From Parelaphostrongylus tenuis (taxonomy: Eukaryota; Nematoda; Chromadorea; Rhabditida; Metastrongylidae): DNA of 64,000 bases. Below, piece by piece: positions 49,001 through 57,500 of this stretch; position 1 is the stretch's first letter, and the number at the start of each line of letters is the position of its first letter. The position numbers and the translations under genes are program-made. The stretch lies in assembly GCA_019055375.1 (NCBI GenBank), contig JAHQIW010000152.1, positions 62,001 to 126,000 on the forward strand, read 5' to 3'. The notes beneath the pieces were generated by a model. The model saw only the letters and a list, made by a program, of their open reading frames with translations. It did not search any database and was not told the origin of the DNA.

Positions 49001-49549
49001 GAAGGAGATCTACATAATCACTACCAGCTATAATCCATCGATTGAAAAAGTGATGATAACACAATATCACGTGCTATCACCATAACGTCTCTCCATCCCT
49101 GCTATAAAGTGGAGCTCATTGTGGAGCATTTAGCTCCGATGAGACGGGCGATAGCGCCGAAAAGTAGGTGATCCGCTGACGTACCAACCTCGAAAAGGTT
49201 TTGAAACATCGTACGAGTATTAAACTGACAAATTTCTATCGTTACATTAAAGTGGACACCTTTGTTAACCGTGGCTGGGTTCGGACTCTGTCGTGTATGA
49301 CAGTCTAATGCCCAGGAAAATTCTGGTCATTTATGACACGATAAACACGATGGCCTCAGGAGCGTGAAAAGCAATGAGCTAATCCACGATTTTCTTCAGA
49401 TCGATCTTTATGACATCGGAGAGGAGTACAATCGAAAGTACCAACGAACACTGATACAAGATATTCAGAAAATATGCAGTGGCGACTATATGCGCCTTGC
49501 TGTCAAGCTGCTTTCTTCTTCCAGCAACAATGACAACCACATAAACTAG
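25050..49549 (+). CDS. Divergent annexin with long N-terminal extension
   Basis: Exons (phases agree except at the noted gap): 25050-25187, 27031-27094, 27405-27554, 39211-39314, 39802-39898, [gap], 42462-42575, 43371-43427, 43571-43642, 45952-46065, 46181-46273, 47194-47290, 47497-47609, 49400-49549. The last exons read as annexin repeats: [20 protein letters not shown], then [20 protein letters not shown], then [20 protein letters not shown]. Repeat 1 starts at [20 protein letters not shown]; repeat 2 holds [20 protein letters not shown]; repeat 3 has [20 protein letters not shown]. Annexins bind acidic membranes in a calcium-dependent way. Here the type II GxGT loops are degraded (for example [10 protein letters not shown]), so calcium binding may be weak. 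About 150 residues precede repeat 1. The exon for the middle of repeat 1 is missing: exon 39898 ends in phase 1 but 42462 starts in phase 0. The exon before the ATG begins at 25032 after TGTTTGCAG, which could be a trans-splice acceptor. AATAAA lies near 49744. Confidence 0.8.
29394..29840 (+). pseudogene. Unrecognised 149-codon frame with one internal TGA
   Basis: One frame stays open for 148 codons apart from a TGA at 29655, ending at TGA 29838. Pieces read [40 protein letters not shown], then after the stop [18 protein letters not shown] and [20 protein letters not shown]. The GC-rich first part (29460-29570) stands out from its AT-rich surroundings. No ATG opens it and no acceptor is clear. 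It may be a retrocopy or an exon of a lost gene; I do not recognise the family. An AATAAA lies near 30154. Confidence 0.35.
30742..30830 (-). ncRNA. Hammerhead motif with altered stem II (left arm of copy 2)
   Basis: On the - strand the core bases CTGACGAG and GAAAC are kept, as are GCCCGG before the core and ACGTGTATCGGGCTG after it, so stems I and III are as in the right arm. Stem II is replaced by about 30 bases holding a direct duplication (CTGCAAGTGTA twice) that does not fold into a clean hairpin. Activity is doubtful. Confidence 0.6.
31086..31148 (+). ncRNA. Hammerhead ribozyme, type I, intact core
   Basis: Core CUGAUGA at 31099-31105, stem II GUCC/GGAC with loop GUAA, and GAAA at 31118-31121. 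Stem I pairs GCCCGG (31093-31098) with UCGGGC (31130-31135), and beyond a UGUACA bulge GGGUUCU (31086-31092) pairs with AGAGCCC (31142-31148). Stem III is minimal, CACGUG, leading to a GUA triplet with predicted cleavage after A31129. All invariant hammerhead bases are present. A tiny stem III is known from metazoan and Penelope-associated hammerheads, which often need a dimer to cleave well. Activity is inferred from structure. Confidence 0.8.
32158..32400. repeat. MITE-like repeat with TGACGTACYAAC end
   Basis: The end CTGACGTACTAACCTCGAAA near 32327, followed by AAACATTCTCACAGACTA, matches 48917-48960 and 49175-49210. The upstream part, GTGGGGCGTAGGTCATTGAT, is similar to 49130-49175. Only one end is clear here. 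Confidence 0.45.
32590..32890 (+). repeat. tRNA-derived SINE family 3, best copy
   Basis: The head GCGCATGTGGCGCAGAGGTTAG holds an A box; ATGGTTCGACCTCGCGCTCA holds a B box. The body has TCGGTAAATTCCTACCACAC and GCGACCACCGCGAGT-type sequence. The tail has GACGAATGCATGGCGCATCC and ends in repeated TTTATCC. It is about 300 bases. Confidence 0.7.
33735..33960 (-). repeat. tRNA-derived SINE family 3, copy
   Basis: On the - strand it has GTCGGTAAATTGACACCAGA and a GACGAATTCATGGCGCATCC tail, in the same order as 32590-32890. The head is damaged (GAGCGTCGCGCTC). Confidence 0.6.
34010..34066. repeat. AT microsatellite
   Basis: Runs of TA dinucleotides with an imperfect palindrome (ATATATAT, TGCATGTACACCACATATAT, ATATATAT). 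A similar tract lies at 40360-40446. Confidence 0.8.
34110..34190 (+). repeat. SINE family 1 head fragment
   Basis: ACGTCCCCCGTATGAATAAA then ACGCGGGTTCGACTGCCGTT and GAGGTCGTATTTTTGTAAC match the right half of the 12430 copy. The box B is nearly intact (GGTTCGACTGC). Confidence 0.55.
36237..36860 (-). mobile_element. RTE-type LINE reverse transcriptase, C-terminal fragment
   Basis: A 205-residue open frame on the - strand reads [60 protein letters not shown], then [20 protein letters not shown] and [20 protein letters not shown], ending [16 protein letters not shown]. This is the thumb and C-terminal part found in nematode endonuclease/reverse-transcriptase LINEs; the 'YAAETW' and 'WAGHVMR' motifs are typical. 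The endonuclease and catalytic YADD parts are missing, so it is a 5'-truncated, immobile copy. It lies in the annexin intron, opposite in strand. Its uninterrupted frame suggests a fairly recent insertion. A second fragment is at 50262-50440. Confidence 0.85.
38000..38115 (+). repeat. SINE family 1 fragment
   Basis: GGTTCAAGTCCCGTCTGAGG TCAAATTTTGG is a tRNA-like 3' half, followed by TTCAATTCCCTTCGGTATAT TTGAAAC, the family 1 body seen at 12470-12500. Confidence 0.55.
40360..40446. repeat. AT microsatellite with TATG/CATG steps
   Basis: Imperfect TA repeats flow into CATGTATACATATGTATGCA. Low complexity. Confidence 0.75.
40590..41095 (-). pseudogene. Possible carboxylesterase fossil
   Basis: Two - strand pieces lie in the order expected for a type B carboxylesterase. 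The first (41091-40900) contains [20 protein letters not shown] and [14 protein letters not shown], resembling the LPVxVxIHGG and GN.GLxDQxxALxWVxxNI regions. The second (40810-40595) contains [11 protein letters not shown] and [17 protein letters not shown], resembling the FxPVxDGxFLPxxP motif. The GxSxG nucleophile region and most of the core are missing, and the pieces are in different frames. It is a weak assignment from motifs only. Confidence 0.3.
41183..41426. mobile_element. Inverted-arm/hammerhead element, copy 3 (one arm and core)
   Basis: The left arm ATTACTTGAGCCAACACGTC, then GAGCACTTGTACAGTCCGAT, matches copy 2's left arm. The inner block ACACGTGCCGTCAAGTGAAA and TTGTACACTTGATTGTTCTT matches the centre of copy 1. 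The second arm is not found: a mariner fossil begins shortly after (about 41450). Confidence 0.55.
41207..41275 (-). ncRNA. Degenerate hammerhead motif (copy 3)
   Basis: On the - strand the core reads CTGACCAG, stem II GTC/GAC with extra bases, then GAAACACGTGTATCGGACTG. The catalytic G8 position of CUGANGA is C here, so cleavage is not expected. Stem I and stem III sequences are as in copy 2. Confidence 0.55.
41450..41895 (+). mobile_element. Mariner transposase fossil
   Basis: The block 41730-41810 reads [20 protein letters not shown] then FDNFVSE, which is the HPPYSPDLAPxDYHLF signature of mariner transposases. After two stops it continues [26 protein letters not shown], the usual C-terminal helix. 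Upstream, [10 protein letters not shown] around 41695 matches the DNARPH region, with frame changes between. The frame is broken throughout, so it is dead. No terminal inverted repeats were identified. Confidence 0.65.
42760..43190. repeat. Cluster of three SINE family 1 heads in opposed orientation
   Basis: A - strand head at 42778-42860 (GACTCGAACCCGCACCTCAT), a + head at 42870-42995 (TGGTTCGAGTCCCGCCTGAT followed by AAAAGTTTTGCACATCACTC), and a third + copy at 43040-43190 (GACGGGCGTCAGTAGTGCAA). The first two form an inverted pair. All lie in one annexin intron. Confidence 0.55.
44453..44585. repeat. Distant relative of the inverted-arm element (tip only)
   Basis: GGACCTTTTATGAGGTCTGA TAGGGCAC matches the reverse complement of the right tip at 63640-63666. 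No hammerhead core is visible. Confidence 0.35.
45350..45645 (+). repeat. tRNA-derived SINE family 3, copy
   Basis: GAGCGCATGTGGAGCAGGGA, GAGGTCGATGGTTCGATCTT (B box), then CCGCCGCGAGTCACTGTAAA and GAAGACGAATGCATGGTGCA, ending in a T-rich tail. It is almost full-length and lies in the 2.3 kb annexin intron before 45952. Confidence 0.65.
48388..48500 (-). repeat. SINE family 1, well-preserved tRNA-like head
   Basis: Read on the - strand it has GGTGGTGTAGTGGTAGAGCA (A box), CGCGTCCCCGTTCATGGTGG and AACGCGGGTTTCATTCCCGC (B box region) followed by CTGAGGCCGTG. This gives the clearest family 1 head consensus in the window. Confidence 0.65.
48738..48938. mobile_element. MITE with TTTGGTACGTCA ends
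   Basis: Left end GAGTTTGGTACGTCAATGAC and right end CTGACGTACCAAACTTGAAA are inverted repeats enclosing about 200 bases (TTTCGGCGGTATCGCCC, ATTTTCGGTAGTTAAC). A further end of the same kind lies at 49175. Confidence 0.55.
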
Positions 49550-49775
49550 GGAATGAAACGGAATTTGCTACTTCTCGTCATGACTGAATTGTATATTCTC
49601 ACCAAGCTATTTACAGGGATAATATGATGTACATATGTCGCACATACTTCAAAAGATTATCTTTAATTGTTTGAAGATTCATTGAATTCAACAGTTGATA
49701 TCACAATTGACAGTTTAAAGTGCACCAAGAAGTTTTTATAGTGAATAAAAGTAATAACGGTTTTACGTCTTTTAG

Positions 49776-49861
49776 TTCAAGAACGGCTCTCCTCATCTAT
49801 CGTAGAGCACCTTATTGCAAAGTTACAGCGACGTGATGGTTATCCTTTTGAGGATCAAGCG
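49776..49861 (+). CDS. Orphan internal exon, unrecognised
   Basis: Between an acceptor CTTTTAG and a donor GCG|GTACGT is a single open phase: QERLSSSIVEHLIAKLQRRD then GYPFEDQA. It starts in phase 1 and ends in phase 0. It lies only 226 bases past the annexin stop. A possible last exon, 54080-54133 (after CATATTCAG; RILQGLTYKSDRGFVEK and stop, followed by AATAAA-like sequence), is in matching phase but distant. It may belong to a separate gene or be an alternative annexin end; annexin exon 47194-47290 ends in a compatible phase. Confidence 0.35.
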
Positions 49862-50261
49862 GTACGTTTCGTACCGTGCCGTGCGACGTCAAACCTCACG
49901 CAGCTAATGTAAGGCAAGTCGGTCTTGTGGGAAAGCAGGCGCACCTCGTAGGAATGCAGGCGCAGAGAGCCAGCCTTTGGGACAATGGATGCGAGGAGAC
50001 GAGCCCAGGTTCTGAAGGAACATTACCACCGTGAAATGACGGCATCCCATTGAAAAGGCTTCCACAGAGATGATTTTAGTAAAAAGAGCACCTATGTGTT
50101 CCATATCTTGTGTATATTTTTTATGTTCTAACGAGACAACCACATTGCTATGAAAGGAAGCATATTTTCAGCTGATATGAAACATTTGTTTGGAGCCTGG
50201 AAAACTATACGTTGGGTATAAAAAATGCCAAAAAACAGTAACAAATATGGGCCTTATTCCC

Positions 50262-50440
50262 CTGACCCCGAAAAAAGCCCCTGGTACGGCAACAACCCGT
50301 TGGTCCGATTTCTTCACGGAAGGCATAAAAGAAAGACATGCTCAGCGGGCACGCAACAGAGAAAAATGGATGTGTTGCTGGTACCCGCTCGAGTCTCTCG
50401 ACGACCAAAGGGACGACAGATATAACGTTTTTTTTTTCTC
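50262..50440 (+). mobile_element. RTE LINE 3' fragment
   Basis: The frame reads [20 protein letters not shown] then RNREKWMCCWYPLESLDDQR DDR, matching the last 60 residues of the fragment at 36237-36860 in a shorter form with an internal deletion. It is dead. Confidence 0.75.
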
Positions 50441-51584
50441 ATTTGAGTCGTTTTTGTAGTTATTCGATAGTTTGAGAAATGCCGAGTTCCACACTAAGTT
50501 TGGTCTACGGTTCGATCTTTATGCAACGGTTTCATCAATGGAAAGCGGCAACGTACTACTCTCAAAGTACGTTGCTTCAATTTTTACAGCGAACTTCTTA
50601 GTATGTTATGCAGTAAGATTCTGATTATGAGGAAACTTCATTGCTATCGTTGGCCGTGTTTTCTTGCCTTTTTACCGAACAGAGCTTCTCCACTAGACAA
50701 TTAGTAATCATTCGATAGCTTGAGAACGGAAGATCTCAGTATTCAATTTGTGGGAAAGCAGACGCAGACAGCCAGGCATACATGTACAGACGCGCAGATG
50801 CTGCCTCCCGCGACTGCCGCTCAAGCGACGGCGCGACTCCGCCTGCCTACCGACAGTAGTTCTCAAAGTGTTATATGCCACAGTCGAGATGAGTACGGAA
50901 ACCTAATCTAAATTCTGTTTTCCTGCTAAGAATGCTATTACAGCACAGTCTTATTCTTATTCTGCTGTTCTCAAAATCTCAGAAAGAATTTGTGTAATGT
51001 TCGCTCAAAACATCTTTCATTCAGAGAATTCACTTATATTCTGATAAAAAAATGCATTACAAGAGATTTAGTCGCCTACACAGTAAAGCCCAGGATAGCA
51101 CATGTCACACGCCTGCCTTTTCTATCTACTAAACTCAATTAATTTGTATAAGAGGGGTAGTATCTGACAACAAAGAATTAAGTAGGATGCAACAGTACAC
51201 ATACTCTATTATGACATCTTTATACCCTTAAATCTAGCACTAATTACAATCTCACTAGAATAAAGCTCACGACTACCAATATTGCACAAGTTTTCTATCA
51301 CCGGACTATCTGCAATCACTGCAGTAACAAAAAAAATTACTTTAGAAAAATAAGTTAGTACAACCACAACCTCGAATAAAATGCTACAAACGGTCATCAG
51401 CGCATATCATGCAAGAATATTATGCTGAATTAATAATATGCACGGATGTTTGAGTTGAGTGTTGCAATAAACAAACAACAGCACAAAGAACCTATGACTA
51501 GTAAAGCGGGAGCTATATCCGAAGTATTCAAAAAACATGCATATCTGCTACTAAAAGATTACGACTATATCGTAGAATGAGATC

Positions 51585-54500
51585 TCAATGAGACGAATTC
51601 TCGACGTGATTTTCATCTCTAGGCGCACGAATGAGCGCCTCCTGTGCAGCGGAGAAAACGAGACGACCCTCACGGGTCCATAATTTACCCTCTATCAAAG
51701 TACGTGCACCACCTTAAATATAAAGACTATATTATGTTATAATCAATGCGTCACCAATAAGTAGAATAGTATATAATCGATATGAGTAACAGAAAGCCCT
51801 CTTCAGAAATCAAAACATTTAGCTGCGGAACAGAAATAATGATCAAACTTTATATTTCACGTTATAGAAAGAAATGAACTCTCAAAATCAGAACGGCAGA
51901 AGAAATCTCACCACAGAAAAGGTATCACAAATCTACTAGTTGCTGACCGCTCAAGTAGGCACAAAAAGTTCTTGGAAATTGTAAACTGACGGCCACCTAT
52001 TCTACTATCTACATGACGGCGGCCATTTCCGACTGCCCTGCGATTTGGTCGGTTCAAACACCGCTTATGGTTAGCGTTTCAAATGATAATCTGCTATTTT
52101 TCTAGTAAAATTTTGATTTCAAAGAAATTTTATGGTCTTAAAAATGTGGAATATCACTGAATAGACTATATAAGATAGTGAAAAAAGAACGCTCATGTGT
52201 CCTTAAAATCTCCACTTTCAAAAATTACCCAACAATGTACAATGATGTATAACGCTTAGACAGGAATGGTACCCACATTTCACCTTTTCTCGGAAGCACG
52301 TGCTAAACAACTGCACTACCGACGCTTGTTTTGCTACCACTCTTTCTACGCTCCAACGCATCAAACTGTCAGCAACCAGCCGCCAACGGTTTTGGCCTGA
52401 CAAGCCAAATCGGCATTTATCTCAGTTACGCTGACAGATCTTGAATATGTATGTGATCGACAAGAATTCTTTTCATTTAATCACTTCTTAAAGATAGTTA
52501 TGACGGCACAGATATACCCAATAATGTAACTTTCCAAACTAAACCGTCGACGGTTAGTTGTCGACAGATCGATACGCTGTAGCGTAGAAAGAGTGGTGGT
52601 AAAACAGACGCCGATAGTGCCATTGCTTAGCACGCTTACCGGCAAAGGGTGAAATGCGGGCTCGATTCCTGTCTGACGTTAATGTTTTGCACATCACTCA
52701 ACATTATTGGGTATATGTCGTTGAATATATGAACCCGCTCCGTTTCTTCCGTTTTCCCATAGATTACCAGTGATGATTTGATAGCCTGAATCTCGGGATT
52801 TCAATGATGCATTTGGAGCAAAAAGACGTCTTCTCAGTGAGCTATAGCAGCAAAGCTCAGCTAGTGCATTAAAAGGATTTTCAACGGATTCTCATGCTCA
52901 ATTGATATATTTTGAAACGTTAATTCTGAAACGGGTTTGGTTTCCGAAACAAAACCACCTCAGGTCCCAGGTTTTGCTCGTACCTCAGCACTCTTATGAT
53001 GGAAATTGATGGTTAAAAAATAATACAAATATCATACCAGCTATAGTGGATTGATTCTCATAAAGCATCCAATCATCAATGCGAAATTCATGGCTGTGCA
53101 TCCATATTGAGTGGTTCTAGTGTTAATGCCATTGACGGAATGAAGCCCATTCTGGAAGAGAGGGAACGAAAAACATTAAAGACACTTCGGTATCTAAAAG
53201 TATTAGGTAAACGGACCGACTATGAGGGCGAACAGCAGTCTCTATCATTGTTGCATCAGAGATATATGCTGCAGCAGCGACATGAAGACGAGGATCATCG
53301 CCTAAGACGAACAAAAACTTACTTTGCACTCTGACACTTGTGCGAAAAAGGTTCATTGGTGAAAACTGCGCCTACCAATATTTTCATTGGCCTTGATCCA
53401 CATATACGAGTGAAAACTGTCTTGATCAGGCACTTTATTCCTATCGGCTGAGGAAGGTTGGAAGAGAAAGGAATCAACATCAACCGGACGGAACTGAAAA
53501 TCAAACAATCAAGAATTGTTACAATATTCTGAAACTACATTTCAAATAATTACTGAGAATATCCTGAAGAACGCAGGCGGGATCTCCTTACGTTTAAAAC
53601 GAATCATAGCCGAGGCGGCTGGATGGAGACGGGGATTCTGAAAAAAAAAATTAATGAGTAGGATTTACCACTCAACCAAAAACGACTACGAAAGTCACTA
53701 ATTGAACCTTGCCAGCCTGCTCCATCAGATGATTCCAGTCTAAAAGCCCATCTGGCCCAACCACTTCAGGCATCTTTAACTGATGTGATATGGAATCAGG
53801 TTTCCGGCTAAACACAACGAAATTTTTCTCGGAAACATGGTTTCTTGTGTAAACAACACTTTTGAGTAACAACCACCAAGGGTGAGGATAGAGCAGTTTT
53901 GTATGGCCACGTAAAAAAAAGCCTATTTCATCGCCGAGCCCAGCACTTACTAATACCGAGCTTCACTCACATGGGTTATCTCCTTTCGAAAAAGAAACAC
54001 TACTAATTTTTCTTATTAATTTTTCGATTCATGAGCAAATTTCAAAAAAATTGGTATAAGTCTGTTTTTTCATATTCAGCGCATACTCCAAGGTCTTACA
54101 TATAAATCCGATCGAGGCTTCGTAGAAAAATAAAAAAAAAAAATAAAACGTAGCAGAACATAAACGATATAGAATGAAGATTTTCCTAATACTTTCCCTT
54201 ATACTTTTGCCGAAAAGGGTAAAGAGAATAGTTAAACGAAGATAATGACGATGAGGTCACTGATAAGTAGCCAAGCGATTCAAGCGATATCACGACTCCT
54301 AAATCTGCTAGAACACTCAATCGATAGGGGATCCACAGTGGCTTATAGCATACGTAGAAGCGACAAGATCTAACGAATTCTTCATAGCAAACTCTCAAAA
54401 ACTTATCGCCACATGATAGTGCATAGTGCCCTTGGGCATAGAACATATAGCAGTGGTTCATTCACCCGATGAATGTCAAATTGAGGAGTCGTCCATCTGA

Positions 54501-57500
54501 AGGATTTAAAAGCTAGAAGAAGTCTACGCTTAGTTTCAGCTTTAAAACTACCTTTCATTTCAAAGTGAGTGTTGAGACTAGAAGATGCCCTGAAAACAGT
54601 GATACGAGATACTCTTCAGAAATTGTGGAAACCCCATCAGACACATTACGCCACCACTTGGTTCAGAACCGGCTGCACGACCGTCTGTGTGAAACAAGGA
54701 ACTGCGTAATATGTTTCTTGTTTGGCAGAAAGGGAAACCGCATGAGCTCAGTTTCAATGTATCTAATTACTTGAAAGACATATGATGACGAATACACGCG
54801 CAAAAACGGTGTAGACCACTTTGTGTCCGTGTAGAAGAAAAAACAAGATTTAAAGTTGAACAGTCGTAGGAGTACTCCTTTAGGTGCATGTAGGAGAGAG
54901 AGACAACGGTGACGAGTTTGATGTGATAGTGAGGATCATGACACATGCGTTTTAAAACGCATAAAATCCTTGAGGTCTTCTGTAAAAATTCCAAAAACTC
55001 ACAAATGGGCAGAAGGGGACTGTCTGAAGGTAACAAATGACATGTCCCAGATTAGTTTTCTAGCAGAAGGTTCACTATTCAGTATGTAACAATAAAATGG
55101 TGACATCTTCTAATAGGTAGGGTAGATGACGGTGGATTTTACGTCTAAGTTGACCATTTGAATTGGGTTCTTCATTATATTGTCACTTATTTTAAGAGAT
55201 TATAAATCAAATTAGATACGGTATGATATGGTAAGCCGTTTCAGGCTCCAAGGAAAACGAAATAGCGAACGTCATCCACCAAACTTGAAAGAAGGAACAC
55301 CACTTTCGCACAAATTTTGTTTAGGAAAAAAAAAAGACAGTTCGTAAAGTATTTTTGAATATTCATGCCAAGGTTTAGTGAGAGTCGCACTTCTCCAACA
55401 GCAAGATTCTTGTCTGCTAGAGCAGGTGATAACTTATGGCATGACACAATGTGGCGAAATGTCATTGGGCACATCCTCGTCAAGACATCAAAAATGGGGA
55501 TAGAGTCGAAACCACCACATGGCGCTGATCAATCCGAAAGATGCAACTGAATGTGTATTCCGCCTAATTATAGACTTTCGGTGGCTTAATGATAGTAAGC
55601 CACCGCTTTGATCTTCTCATACGAGTTTGGTTCCAACTGCCGACTCCGGAGAGAAATAGATTGGCCTAACCCGGGATATGAGCTAGACCAACGAAATGAC
55701 CTCCGACTACTACACTAAAGACAACTATTTCACTTAAGATATGATTTTTTGCTAACCTCAGCAAAGAGGGCTCATAGATCCGCCCCATTGTGCGCCAGCA
55801 CACGTGGTAATTCTTATCGTCTCAATTTAACGGGACCATAGATAATTTTTCCAAGACTTTTGATGAACAGAATCCGAAGGGTATAGCACTATAAACGTAG
55901 CAAATAAGAGACGGAAAGAACGTTAGCTTGTATACCTTTTCAAGTTTATGACGCAGGATATGCATTGAAATGAAAAAATAAATCCGTCTTCATAAACAAA
56001 ATGCGATACAAGTCTATTGTTCTACTCTACAATAGAGACCAGACCTACTAAAGCTCAGAAACCGTCCTATTTTTGCATTTCACTGTCAACACCTGTGTCT
56101 AAAGCAGCGAGCGATTTAACAAGCAAGCTTTGGAAATACGTATCTGAAGTGCTCAAATGTTTAGTTCCCATTTCAATAACTTGTCAAATATATCCTACTA
56201 TCGGAAAGAATACTGCCCTTTGTAAAAATATTTGAGTCGCCATAAATTTGTAGAAAGAACTGGCCCGTCATAAAATTCTGACCGAACTACGCCATGAGAT
56301 GACTCTCATATCTGCCATTTCATGTTGCTTTCAAATATAGTCCAGCAATAGTCTACAGACCCTGTGAAAAGAGATTTTGGACCGTAAAGATAGCATCTCC
56401 ATTCTGCACGGCTTTCACCAGTCGAGTGCAAAAGCTGCGTCCATCCCTAATGCGGTCCACCATATATAGGATGGGCATATCAACATTACCTAAAATCCCA
56501 AGATTAATAACAAAAAAAAGAGAAACTTGAAAAGAAAGTGTTAATTCAGTGAACAGTATACTGAACCATATCTTTCCACTTCCTTTGAGCTACTACCGTA
56601 ATCGAGATCCTTCTACTGAAGATTTCTATCCTGATTCTCACTCCAGAGTTCTGACCTGTTGGGAACGGCAATCAAATTGCGAGTGGGGCACAAATTTCGT
56701 TATCCAATTAATTTTCTCCCAATTTTGAAAAAAAAACTTTAGGTTTTCTGTACTTTGATTCTCCATGATTTTCTATTCAGCGTCTCATGTTTTCAGGGCA
56801 TATAGACATCTTATGTGCTTATATAAGTATGGAACGCAATCTTTTTGTTTACAGCGCTCTATGTAAACCTTTCAAAAAAAACATTAAATTTCAGAATCAT
56901 CGGGATCCAGGCTATAGAACAGATACTAGAAGTCTGGTGAAAAGCGTTGCACGGACGCCATCCGAGCTAATAATGCGGCATCGGAGGTGAAACGTAATTT
57001 CCATCAGCTGATGCAACACACTAAGAAAGCCTTCTCATAATCCAAAAACAGTGGTGGAATTAGTGTTTTTCAAGCTATGGAATAATTAATAAAAGAATCT
57101 GTGTCCATTGTAAATAAGCTTCTCGATGATCGCTTGCCGAAAACGATGCACGCAGATCCACGAGGGTCGACATCGTGCACTGTGATTGTTTCATATTTCT
57201 CCAATTTCCTTTCACTCTTCCTAGTTTGCTAGTCATCATATTGCAACATCACTTAGCATATTTCACCAAAGCACATTATGTTCCACTGAGTCTGCAATTC
57301 AACTGTGTCGTCATCATCGATCAACGATCACTTTTACAAGGCCTGTAGTATTGTTTACATTTCCTCTGAACGATTTCGCACTAACATTCCTAACAACTAT
57401 CTTCGCTTAAGCTCGAATATTACAGCACCTCAGATATCAATACATTTTTGGAAAAGATTACCACTTATAACTGATGTTTCATTAATTTCTGTTCATGACC

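Noticed and set aside
53107..53334. 75-codon + strand open frame
   Set aside because: It overlaps thioesterase exons 53038-53151 and 53217-53301 on the opposite strand, which have clear family motifs.
56895..56986. Exon-like + strand piece between TTTCAG and GAG|GTGAAA (GYRTDTRSLVKSVARTPSEL)
   Set aside because: Both strands are open here, no partner exon with matching phase was found, and it lies in a thioesterase intron. Support is too thin.
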